Of a stretch of 64,000 nucleotides of DNA, positions 34,188 to 41,868 are shown one piece after another (positions within the stretch are counted from its first letter, which is position 1; every line of letters starts with the position of its first letter). Position numbers and translations under genes: made by a program. The stretch lies in contig NZ_JAJGSX010000008.1 of assembly GCF_021245725.1 (NCBI RefSeq), positions 1-64,000 of the forward strand. The letters are read 5' to 3'. The notes beneath the pieces are model-generated. The model ran no database searches, was not told the origin of the DNA, and saw only the letters and a program-made list of their open reading frames with translations. The stretch comes from Pseudonocardia sp. TRM90224 (lineage in GTDB: Bacteria > Actinomycetota > Actinomycetes > Mycobacteriales > Pseudonocardiaceae).

Positions 34188-35495
34188 ATGGATGTGCTGT
34201 CCGGAGCGCTCGAGGCCGATGTGCCGACCGGGGTGGAGCGAGCAACGCTGGCCAACGGGCTGAGGGTCGTGGTCCTGCCCGGCCCGCCGTCTTCCGCGGT
34301 CGGGCTCGCACTCCACTACGACGTCGGGACGCGCAACGAGGTGCCGAGCCGCACGGGGTTCGCGCACCTGTTCGAGCACCTGATGTTCCAGGGCACCGAA
34401 CGGGTCGGCCAGCGTGAGTTCGCCTACGCCGTGGAGTCGGCCGGCGGCAGCTACAACGGGAGCACCGCGTCCGACTACACGAGCTACCACGTCGTCATGC
34501 CGGCCAGCGGGCTGGAACGGGGGCTGTTCCTGCTCGCCGACCAGATGGCCGGCCCGATGCTGACCGAGCAGAACCTGGCCAACCAGATCGACGTGGTGAA
34601 GGAAGAGGTGCTCGGCAAGATCCTCGACGTGCCGCTCGGCGGCTTCCCCACGTTCGAGATGCCGGGCGCCCTGTTCTCCAGTTTCCCCAATGCGCACAAC
34701 GGTTTCGGCTCGTTCGGGGATCTCGACGCCGCGACGCTCGCGGATGCGGCGCAGTTCTTCGAAACCCACTACGCACCGGCCAACGCCGTTCTGTGCATCG
34801 CCGGCGCGGCGGACCGTGGCAGGGCGTTCGGATTGGCCGAGCGCCATTTCGGCCCGCTACCGGCGCGACCGGCACCGCAGCGGCCCGATCTCGACGAACC
34901 ACGCCCGGCGGCGGAACGCCGGGTCGTCCGGACCGATCGGCGCTCGCCGGTGGACGCGGTCGGGGTCGGCTGGCGCGTCCCCGACCCGGCCGATCTCGCC
35001 GAGTACCTGCCGTACGTGCTGCTCGCGGACATGCTCGGGGACGGCCCGACGTCGCGCCTGCACCGGCGGCTCGTCGAGTCGTCCGGGGCCGCCATCCATG
35101 TCGGCTGCCGGACCGAGCTGCTGGGGGGCACGTTCATGACCCGCCACCCCTCCGCGTTCGTCGTCGACGCGTTGGTCGCCTCCGGATCCCGGCCCGACGA
35201 CGTGGTGGCGCTGATCGAGGACGAGCTCACCCGGATCGCCGAGGAGGGCTGCTCCGACGGCGAGCTCGCCCGGCTGATCAGGTGGGGCACGGTCAAGAAC
35301 CTCTCCCAGCAGGGGTCGCCGCTGGAGCTGGCGTTCTCGGCCGCGGGCCACGAGATCGTGCACGGCAGGGCGGAGCTGGGATCCGAGCTGCCGTGGTTGC
35401 TCGAGGGCGTATCGGGAGAGGACCTCCGGGTTGCCGCGGCGTCGTTGGCCGCTCGGCGCGACGCCACCGTGGTGATCGAGGGGAGCAAATCGTGA
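34188..35495 (+). CDS. M16 zinc metalloprotease, catalytic subunit
   Basis: 435 residues of the M16B type. The inverted zinc motif H60-LF-E63-H64 and a third ligand in VVKEEV (E139 or E140) are all present, so it should be active. Heterodimeric M16B proteases have been shown to remove class III lanthipeptide leaders in other bacteria. Here the gene sits in the same operon as the precursors and transporters, with its stop overlapping the non-catalytic partner (GTGA). It is probably cytoplasmic because no signal peptide is visible. Confidence 0.92.
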   Translation: MDVLSGALEADVPTGVERATLANGLRVVVLPGPPSSAVGLALHYDVGTRNEVPSRTGFAHLFEHLMFQGTERVGQREFAYAVESAGGSYNGSTASDYTSYHVVMPASGLERGLFLLADQMAGPMLTEQNLANQIDVVKEEVLGKILDVPLGGFPTFEMPGALFSSFPNAHNGFGSFGDLDAATLADAAQFFETHYAPANAVLCIAGAADRGRAFGLAERHFGPLPARPAPQRPDLDEPRPAAERRVVRTDRRSPVDAVGVGWRVPDPADLAEYLPYVLLADMLGDGPTSRLHRRLVESSGAAIHVGCRTELLGGTFMTRHPSAFVVDALVASGSRPDDVVALIEDELTRIAEEGCSDGELARLIRWGTVKNLSQQGSPLELAFSAAGHEIVHGRAELGSELPWLLEGVSGEDLRVAAASLAARRDATVVIEGSKS

Positions 35496-36844
35496 ACGCC
35501 GACCTGCTGGTGCCGCCGCTGGAGAGCGAGGCGGAGCTGCCGGGGATCGTGACCGCGACACACCGGACCGGGTACGGGCTCACGGTGCTCGCGTGCCAGA
35601 TGCGATCGCCGTTGACGCAGGTCAGGCTGCGGGTGCCGTGGGCCGACCTGGACGCGGACGAGTTCGCCACGGCGACCGTGCTCGGCCGGACGCTGCTCGC
35701 GGGAACCTTCACCCGCAGTGGTCGGCGACTCGCGGAGGACCTGCAGACGCTCGGGGCAAAGGTCGAGGTCGCCGTCGAGGGCGAACACCTGCTCGTCGCG
35801 GCAGCGTGCGTCCCGTCCGGGCTCGACGAGCTGCTGGCGACCCTCGCCGAGGTGCTCTCGTCAGCGGCGCACCCGGCCACCGACGTGCTGCGCGAGCGGC
35901 GCCACCTGGCCTACGAGGTGGACGTCGCGATGGCGCGACCGGACACCGCAGCCCATGTCGTGGCCTTGCGCCACCGGTTCGGCGGAGATCCCTACTCCAA
36001 CGTGCTGGCCGCGCCCGAGGCGCTGCGCGAGGTGACGGCGCCGCACCTGCACACGCTCCAGCGGGAACGGCTCGCGTGGACCCGCGCGAGCCTCGTCGTG
36101 CTCTGCTCCGCACCCAGCGAAGCCACCCTCGACGTCGCGCTGCGCCACTTCGAGGAGCTCCCGGTCGCCGGGGCGGCACAGCGGTCGACCCCGCTCGTGA
36201 GCGAGGCAGCACCCGCGGCGCTGCTCGTGCCGCGCGAAGGGGCCATGCAGGCCACGTTGGTCGTGATGACCCGCGCGGTGCGTCGGCCGGACCCGCTGTA
36301 CGCCGCAGCCGAGCTGGCCAACCTCGGGTTCGGCGGGTACTTCTCGTCGCGCCTGGTGTCGGTGCTCCGCGAGGAGAGGGGCTATTCCTACGCCCCGTCG
36401 AGCCGGCTGGTGTCGGTGCCGCGGGCCGCGTACACGCTGACGACGGCATCGGTGTCGGCCGCTGTTGCCGCGGACGCTCTGGAGGTCGTGCTCGAGGAGT
36501 TCGGACGGCTCCGATCGGCCCCGTTCGACCGCGCCGAGCTGGCGGCCGTGCGGGCGTTCGCGGTGGGCAGCATGGCCATGCGGTTCGCCCGCAGCAGCGC
36601 GCTGGCTCCCGAGCTCTCGGCGGTCCTGGCAGAGTGCCTGCCACCGCAATGGCTGGCGGAGCACTACGCGAGGTTGCGGGAGGCGACGCCCGACCAGCTC
36701 CGGGATGTGGTCGACACCGTGCTCGACCCCGCCGGAACGACCGTCGTGGTGGCGGGTGACCCCGATGTCATCGGTTCGCGGCTGCACGCGACGCAGCCCG
36801 TGGTGACGGTGCCTACCTCGACGAGCAGGAACCGGTGGCCGTGA
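35492..36844 (+). CDS. M16 protease homologue, non-catalytic subunit
   Basis: 450 residues. The zinc motif is missing (ATATVLGRTLLAG at the equivalent place), but the C-terminal substrate-binding pair typical of M16B partners is kept (LREERGYSYAPSSRL, i.e. an R and a Y two to four residues apart), as is FGGDPYSNVL. It would complete the catalytic chamber of the upstream subunit. GTG start after gggagc, coupled to the previous stop. Confidence 0.9.
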   Translation: MNADLLVPPLESEAELPGIVTATHRTGYGLTVLACQMRSPLTQVRLRVPWADLDADEFATATVLGRTLLAGTFTRSGRRLAEDLQTLGAKVEVAVEGEHLLVAAACVPSGLDELLATLAEVLSSAAHPATDVLRERRHLAYEVDVAMARPDTAAHVVALRHRFGGDPYSNVLAAPEALREVTAPHLHTLQRERLAWTRASLVVLCSAPSEATLDVALRHFEELPVAGAAQRSTPLVSEAAPAALLVPREGAMQATLVVMTRAVRRPDPLYAAAELANLGFGGYFSSRLVSVLREERGYSYAPSSRLVSVPRAAYTLTTASVSAAVAADALEVVLEEFGRLRSAPFDRAELAAVRAFAVGSMAMRFARSSALAPELSAVLAECLPPQWLAEHYARLREATPDQLRDVVDTVLDPAGTTVVVAGDPDVIGSRLHATQPVVTVPTSTSRNRWP

Positions 36845-37386
36845 TGCCGCAACGAGCGGCAAGAATCTTCAAGATCCTGTCAACCTGACGGACCCCCCTG
36901 CGCAACTAACAGTCACTCACGCGGCTAGGCGTGGGGTGGGGTCGTGGCGGGGGCCAGGTGGACGAGCAGCGCGATTCGTACGGTCCGGCTCGGGTGCGGT
37001 TGCAGCCCACCGTGCCCTGCGTACCGCCGCTCGCACGGGTCTGCCTACCGTCGCGGTCGAAAACGTATTCGCCGGCTCGGCCGAAAACGTCGGAGCAGAT
37101 CGGAGAATTCGTTTCCGAATCGACCGACTAACCATTCCTGAAAGAAGTCGCCAACCGACCTCGGCGGAGACCGCGAGGTCGGGATCGACGATGCCAGAAA
37201 GGCACTACCAGTTCCGGTTTCAGATCTCAAGGTTTTCTCAAGATCGGCTGTGAGTCGTTCTGCACTCGCCGGTCGGTAGCTATGCTGCTGATGCTGCCAG
37301 TCGCGGATCACCACCTGTCGTCATTCTTGAAATCGCTGGTGAGATCGCGCCGTGCTCAAGATCGACAGCTTCGGGGGAGGCTTCAC
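36845..37386. other. Intergenic region upstream of the SARP-type regulator
   Basis: No gene was recognised. The 37070-37260 part is AT-richer than the background. TCTCAAG occurs at 37225-37231 and 37236-37242, an 11-bp direct repeat typical of SARP binding sites. The region probably holds the regulator promoter. Confidence 0.5.
37225..37242 (+). promoter_or_regulatory. SARP-type direct repeat
   Basis: Two identical heptamers TCTCAAG are separated by four bases, giving the 11-bp period that SARP proteins recognise next to a promoter. The repeat lies about 150 bp upstream of the regulator start. Confidence 0.45.
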
Positions 37387-38400
37387 GTGAACGGTAGAAG
37401 CAGCTGGCTCGGTGAGCTCGTTCGAGGTCGCAGGCGCGATCTGGATCTGCAGCAAGCGGTATTGGCCGATCGGGCCGGGCTGTCGCTGAGAGGTCTGCGC
37501 GACATCGAGGCGGGGCGCGTGAGCCGCCCCCGGGCGGAATCGATGCGACGGCTGGCGGAGGCGCTCATGCTGCAGCCCGATCAATTCGTCGAAGCGGTGG
37601 ATGACGCACTTCTCCCGACCGGCGCCGAACTTCGCATCACGGCACTCGGCCCATTGTTGGTCCGATTCGGCGACGTGGATGCGCGGATCGGGTCCGAGCA
37701 CCAGCGTCTGCTGCTGGGGTTGCTGGTGCTGAACGCGAACCACGTCGTCTCGCTCGACGAGATCGTCGAGCACCTGTGGACCCAGGGTCCGCCGACCACG
37801 TATCGAGCAATGCTCCAGACCCACCTCGCGCGACTTCGTCGGCTGCTGGGCGGTCCCGCCGGCGAGGTACGCATCACGTGGGCGGGGTCCGGGTACGTGC
37901 TGGAGGCCGGACCGGCGCAACTCGACGTGTTGGAGTTCGACGAGCGCGTCCTCAACGGGACGGCCGCGTGGCTCGCAGGCAACCGCGGCCGGGCGATGAG
38001 CGAGCTCGGCAGCGCGCTCGACCTGTGGCACGGGCCGGCGATCGCCGGTGTCGGCGGCCTGCTCGACAACCACCCGTCGGCCATCGCGTTGAGCCGTCGA
38101 CGTGCGGCGATCTGCGTGACATACGCCGAGGTGGCCATGGCTGCGGGCGACCACCGGGAGGCAGCGCGTCGGTTGCGCGCCGTGGCGCACGCGGACCCCT
38201 TCGACGAGGTGGTGCACGAGCTGCTGATGCGCGCACTCGCCGGTGCGGGGCGCCGGGCGGAGGCTCTTGCCGTGTTCACGGACCTGCGCGACCAGATGGT
38301 GGAGCAGCTCGGCATCGAGCCTGGTGAGCAGCTGCGACAGGCCTACATGGACGTGCTGGCCGACACCGGCCCGCACAGGTCGGTCGCCATCGCGTCGTAG
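37387..38400 (+). CDS. SARP-type regulator with N-terminal XRE helix-turn-helix
   Basis: 337 residues from a GTG after gggggagg. Residues 5-60 form an XRE helix-turn-helix (ELVRGRRRDLDLQQAVLADR, GLSLRGLRDIEAGRVSRP). A winged-helix OmpR-like domain follows (LRITALGPLLVRFGDVDARI, LWTQGPPTTYRAMLQTHLAR), then a bacterial transcriptional activator (BTAD) domain (LRAVAHADPFDEVVHELLMR). The combination resembles AfsR/SARP activators of secondary metabolism. It is the most likely activator of the lanthipeptide operon, which ends 540 bp upstream. Confidence 0.88.
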   Translation: MNGRSSWLGELVRGRRRDLDLQQAVLADRAGLSLRGLRDIEAGRVSRPRAESMRRLAEALMLQPDQFVEAVDDALLPTGAELRITALGPLLVRFGDVDARIGSEHQRLLLGLLVLNANHVVSLDEIVEHLWTQGPPTTYRAMLQTHLARLRRLLGGPAGEVRITWAGSGYVLEAGPAQLDVLEFDERVLNGTAAWLAGNRGRAMSELGSALDLWHGPAIAGVGGLLDNHPSAIALSRRRAAICVTYAEVAMAAGDHREAARRLRAVAHADPFDEVVHELLMRALAGAGRRAEALAVFTDLRDQMVEQLGIEPGEQLRQAYMDVLADTGPHRSVAIAS

Positions 38401-38692
38401 CAGCGCCGGCCGCATTCCCGGCAACGGATCGCGCGTCCGTGAACGTGTCAGACGACGTATCGGTTCACCCGTTGAGACCAGCGTTTCGCCGTGGTGTCGT
38501 GCGTCACATACTGGTAGACAGAGATCGACGGGTACTCCGGATGGCCGCATCAGTGCACGACTACATGGAGTGGCTGTCCGAATCTGTGGCTCGACATCGG
38601 GGGGTGCCATGGTCTGTCGAACATTTCGGGACGGTCCTCGTCGACGGTTGCGCCACGGTCCCGGTGCTCGGACCGAGCACTAGGACGATGGG
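38401..38692. other. Region between the two SARP-type genes
   Basis: About 290 bp that can be read in one forward frame (38439-38789) without motifs, overlapping the next gene. No supported gene. Confidence 0.4.
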
Positions 38693-39454
38693 ATGGAGTT
38701 CCGACTTCTGGGTCCCGTCGAAGTGGCCACGAAGGAAACGGTTTCCGGTGCGCTCGAACCCAAGCCCAGGACTCTGCTTGCGTTGCTGATGTGCAACGCC
38801 GGGGTCAGCGTGTCGGTGGGCGACATCACTATGTCGGTGTGGGGAGAGTGGGCGCCGGCCAGCCGACAGTCCGTCTATGTCTGTGTCTCGCAATTGCGCA
38901 GAATGCTGGGGCAGGTGGCCGGTGATGCCCACATTGCGCGACAGATGTTGTTGCGATCCGCCGGCGGCTACGCCCTCGATGTGGACAGGACGGCGGTGGA
39001 CCTGTTCGTCGTCGAAGACATCGTGGCGCGCGGCCGGTCGTTCGCCAGATCCGGCGAGCTGGAGGCGAGCGTGGCGGCGTTCAGCGAGGCACTGTCCCTG
39101 TGGCGCGGCACCGCACTGGGCGGGACACAGGGCGATTGGGCGGCGGGCAAGCGCACCTCGCTGGAGAACTTCCGCTTGACCGTGCTGGAGGAGCGGATCG
39201 AGTCCCAGCTGGCGATGGGGCGAAGCCACGAGCTCCTGGACGAGCTGACAGCGCTCGTCGATGGCGCTCCACTGCGCGAACGGTTGCGCGGGCAGTTGAT
39301 GATCGCCCTCGGTCAGGTCGGGCGGCGGGTGGAGGCATTGGACCGCTATCACGACGGCCGGCGCCTGCTCGGCCGGTCCGGCGTCGGTCCCGGCGCCGCG
39401 CTGCGCGCGGTGTACCAGCGGCTGCTGGAGATGGATCCGACGGCTTCGGGATGA
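38693..39454 (+). CDS. SARP-family regulator
   Basis: 253 residues: winged-helix DNA-binding domain (MEFRLLGPVEVATKETVSGA, SVWGEWAPASRQSVYVCVSQ, LRSAGGYALDVDRT) and BTAD domain (LWRGTALGGTQGDW, MGRSHELLDELTALVDGAPL, RYHDGRRLLGRSGVGPGAAL). It has the size and order of DnrI-type activators. Either it or the XRE-SARP upstream could control the lanthipeptide and Cys-rich peptide genes. It runs directly into the Cys-rich peptide gene with a hairpin in between. Confidence 0.88.
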   Translation: MEFRLLGPVEVATKETVSGALEPKPRTLLALLMCNAGVSVSVGDITMSVWGEWAPASRQSVYVCVSQLRRMLGQVAGDAHIARQMLLRSAGGYALDVDRTAVDLFVVEDIVARGRSFARSGELEASVAAFSEALSLWRGTALGGTQGDWAAGKRTSLENFRLTVLEERIESQLAMGRSHELLDELTALVDGAPLRERLRGQLMIALGQVGRRVEALDRYHDGRRLLGRSGVGPGAALRAVYQRLLEMDPTASG

Positions 39455-39492
39455 GGTAGGCGGCCACCCGCGCACGTGGCGCCGCACTGTTA

Positions 39493-39520
39493 GGGTCTGG
39501 TCGGCCATCTGACCAAACCC
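39493..39520 (+). terminator. Hairpin between SARP gene and Cys-rich peptide gene
   Basis: gggtctggtc (39493-39502) pairs with gaccaaaccc (39511-39520) except for one mismatch and closes an 8-base loop. It is followed by tgctccccc rather than a T-run, so it could be a weak terminator or an operator. Confidence 0.4.
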
Positions 39521-39542
39521 TGCTCCCCCGGCATGGAGAGAT

Positions 39543-39761
39543 ATGAGAATCGTCGCAGCAGCCGCCGACCACCTGCTCCAGAGGTTCGTGCCCGTCGCCT
39601 CCGCCGCGGCAGCAGAGTGCACGTGGGGCCCCTGGAACCCCCGAGTGTGCTACTGCTCGGGAGGCAAGAGCTACTACCAGTCCTGCCGGACCTGCTTCAC
39701 CGGCACAGAGCTCCGGATGCAATGCACGCCGTGCAAAACGGATGGCTCGCCCTGCATGTGA
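39543..39761 (+). CDS. Small Cys-rich peptide with conserved N-terminal segment
   Basis: 72 residues after a ggagagat box. The N-terminus MRIVAAAADHLLQRFVPVAS matches the peptide at 21292. The mature part carries eight cysteines (ECTWGPWNPRVCYCSGG, then SCRTCF, QCTPCKTDG, PCM), with aromatic and glycine residues between. It looks like a leader plus disulfide-rich product. Whether it is a RiPP or a secreted defensin-like peptide is unclear; no dedicated modifying enzyme adjoins it. It lies just after the SARP gene and before the 61-bp palindrome. Confidence 0.75.
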   Translation: MRIVAAAADHLLQRFVPVASAAAAECTWGPWNPRVCYCSGGKSYYQSCRTCFTGTELRMQCTPCKTDGSPCM

Positions 39762-39833
39762 CAGCAACCCATCAGCCGGCGGCCAGCACCGCAGCTGTTG
39801 ATCGTGATCATGTCTCGGGTCGGGTTCTGCAGT

Positions 39834-39894
39834 GTCGACAACGACGTTTTGGCTGTTGTTAGCGCTCACAAACCGCCAGAACGTCGTTGTCGAC
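39834..39894. repeat. 61-bp palindromic repeat, copy 2
   Basis: Identical to 21084-21144 except one base in the loop (agcgctc for agcgttc). Arms 39834-39853 and 39875-39894. It lies 73 bp after the Cys-rich peptide stop. Confidence 0.85.
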
Positions 39895-40045
39895 GGTCTT
39901 CCCGGCGGTGCGCGGGTGACGGGCACGCCGGTTGGGTGACCTCGCAGACCTCGTGGTGTCCTCGCAGAGGTTGTGCGGTCTGCGACGACACAGCTGGGTC
40001 TGCGCGGTGCGAGAATCCGTCCTTAGACGGCAGGAAATACGCTCT

Positions 40046-41200
40046 TCACCCAACCCGGCGGCCTAGCACGGCCGCAAGGCCATCCTGCAGGTCCTTGACG
40101 AAGTAGCCGGGCACTTCCAGCGACGGGAAGTGTCCCCCGGCCTCAGGGGCCTGCCAACGGACGATCTGCCGGTACCGCTGCTGCGCCCAAGGACGCGGGC
40201 ACTTCTCGATGTCGCGGGGATAGATGCTGATGGCGGCCGGGACGTCGACCCGGAGGTCGGGGTCGAGGGAGTTGTGGCTCTCGTAGTAGATGCGGGCTGC
40301 CGATGCACCGCTCCGCGTCAGCCAGTACAGGGTGACGTCGTCGAGGATCCGGTCCCTGGAGATCGTCTCGAACGGGCTGTCCTCGGTGTCGGTCCACTCG
40401 GCGAACTTGTCGAGGATCCAGGCGAGGAGCCCGACCGGTGAGTCGACGAGCGAGTACCCGATGGTCTGCGGCCGGGTCGCCTGCTGCTTCGCGTACGCCT
40501 CGCGGTGGCGCCAGAAATGGCGGGTCTGCTCGGTCCACTCGCGCTCGGCCGGCGTCAGCCCGTCCGTCGACAACCCGGGCGGCGCCTGCGCCAACGTCGT
40601 GTGGATGCCGAGGACGTGCGCCGGGAACCTGCTCCCGAGGATCGTGGTGATCACACCTCCCCAGTCGCCGCCGTGGGCCACGAACCTGCCGTAGCCGAGC
40701 TCGCCCATCAGCTCCACCCACGCAGCCGCGATCTTCTCGGTTCCCCACCCGGTGGTCGCCGGCTTGTCGCTGTAGCCGAAGCCCGGCAACGACGGGACCA
40801 CCACGTGGAACGCCGGCGCGTCGGCGTCCTCCGGATCCGCCAGCTCGTCGACGACGTCGACGAACTCCGCGACGCTGCCCGGCCAACCGTGCGTCAAGAT
40901 CAGCGGAGTCGCGTCCGCGCGCGCCGATCGGCGGTGCAGGAAGTGGATCCCCAAACCGTCGATGGTCGTGCGGAACTGGCCGATCTCGTCGAGGCGCGCT
41001 TCGAACGTCCGCCAGTCGTACCCGGTGCGCCAGTGGTCCACGAGATCGACGAGGTCGGCGAGCGGGACGCCCTGATCCCATCGGCGCGGGTCGGGCGCAG
41101 CGCGGTGAACCGTTTCGGCTTCCGGTAGCCGCGCGGCGTCCAGTCGTGCGCGCAGATCGTCGAGTTCGGAGTCGGTTGCGTGGGCTTCGAATGCCTGCAT
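40046..41200 (-). CDS. Epoxide hydrolase, alpha/beta-hydrolase fold with N-terminal EHN region
   Basis: 384 residues with the microsomal-type N-terminal segment (LDDLRARLDAARLPEAETVH, DWRTFEARLDEIGQF) and the hydrolase core: oxyanion motif HGWPGS, nucleophile aspartate in AHGGDWGGVITTILGS, and the catalytic histidine in EAGGHFPSLEVP. It would open an epoxide to a diol. It is divergent from a CGNR zinc-finger regulator that probably controls it. The substrate is unknown. Confidence 0.9.
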   Translation of the reverse strand: MQAFEAHATDSELDDLRARLDAARLPEAETVHRAAPDPRRWDQGVPLADLVDLVDHWRTGYDWRTFEARLDEIGQFRTTIDGLGIHFLHRRSARADATPLILTHGWPGSVAEFVDVVDELADPEDADAPAFHVVVPSLPGFGYSDKPATTGWGTEKIAAAWVELMGELGYGRFVAHGGDWGGVITTILGSRFPAHVLGIHTTLAQAPPGLSTDGLTPAEREWTEQTRHFWRHREAYAKQQATRPQTIGYSLVDSPVGLLAWILDKFAEWTDTEDSPFETISRDRILDDVTLYWLTRSGASAARIYYESHNSLDPDLRVDVPAAISIYPRDIEKCPRPWAQQRYRQIVRWQAPEAGGHFPSLEVPGYFVKDLQDGLAAVLGRRVG

Positions 41201-41232
41201 GTCGCTGGTCGCCTCCCTGTGGTTGTGGAACC

Positions 41233-41289
41233 AGCTAAGACGGTTCTAACAGGCGTCGCTGCCGGTGCGCAACCTGCTAAGGTGGTTCC
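41233..41289. promoter_or_regulatory. Direct repeats in the epoxide hydrolase/regulator intergenic region
   Basis: gctaagacggttct (41233-41246) and gctaaggtggttcc (41276-41289) repeat at a 43-bp distance within the 89-bp divergent gap. The first also pairs with gaacc just upstream. They are candidate operators for the regulator at 41290. Confidence 0.45.
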
Positions 41290-41865
41290 GTGCACGTCAA
41301 GCCACCCGACTTCCGGCTCGGCAGCGTGCTGGCGACCAGCTTCACCGCGACTCTCACGGAGCGCCGTGGCGACGCCGTGGAGCGCATCCCCACGCCGCAG
41401 CGGCTCGTCGACTGGCTGGCGGTGAGCGGCCTCGCCGTCGAGTCCTGCACCACCGCCCAGCTCGAACTCGCTCGGGAGCTGCGGGAGGCGATCCACGCAG
41501 CCGCGACAGCAGCCGCGACCCACAACCCGCTCCCTGCGACCGCTGTCCAGGTCATCAACGACCGCAGCGCTCAGGGTGGAGCCGCCGCCGTCCTGACGCC
41601 CGAGAACACCCGGCAATGGCTGCTCAGCTCGGCATCCCCCGTGGAAGACGCGCTAGGTGTGATCGCCGCCGACGCGATCAGCATCATCGCGGGGGAACGC
41701 GACGGAAAGCTGGCCCTCTGTGCGTCGCCGACCTGCCGGGCCGCCTTCTTCGACACCAGTCAGAGCCGCAGCCGCAAGTGGTGCGACATGAACACGTGCG
41801 GGAACCGGCAGAAGAAGGCGCGCTTCAACGCCAACCAGCGCAGAACTCGCAGCGCAGCGCCGTAG
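41290..41865 (+). CDS. CGNR zinc-finger (ABATE-type) regulator
   Basis: 191 residues. The N-terminal all-alpha domain (DFRLGSVLATSFTATLTERR) and the C-terminal zinc finger (LCASPTCRAAFFDTSQSRSR, KWCDMNTCGNRQKKARF) define this family of actinobacterial regulators; the four cysteines and the CGNR box are intact. GTG start. It is divergent from the epoxide hydrolase and shares an 89-bp promoter region with it. Confidence 0.88.
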   Translation: MHVKPPDFRLGSVLATSFTATLTERRGDAVERIPTPQRLVDWLAVSGLAVESCTTAQLELARELREAIHAAATAAATHNPLPATAVQVINDRSAQGGAAAVLTPENTRQWLLSSASPVEDALGVIAADAISIIAGERDGKLALCASPTCRAAFFDTSQSRSRKWCDMNTCGNRQKKARFNANQRRTRSAAP

Positions 41866-41868
41866 CGA

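Noticed and set aside
38439..38789. Small gene between the two SARP-type regulators
   Set aside because: It has no ribosome-binding site or motif, and its second half is antisense or out-of-frame to the real SARP gene.
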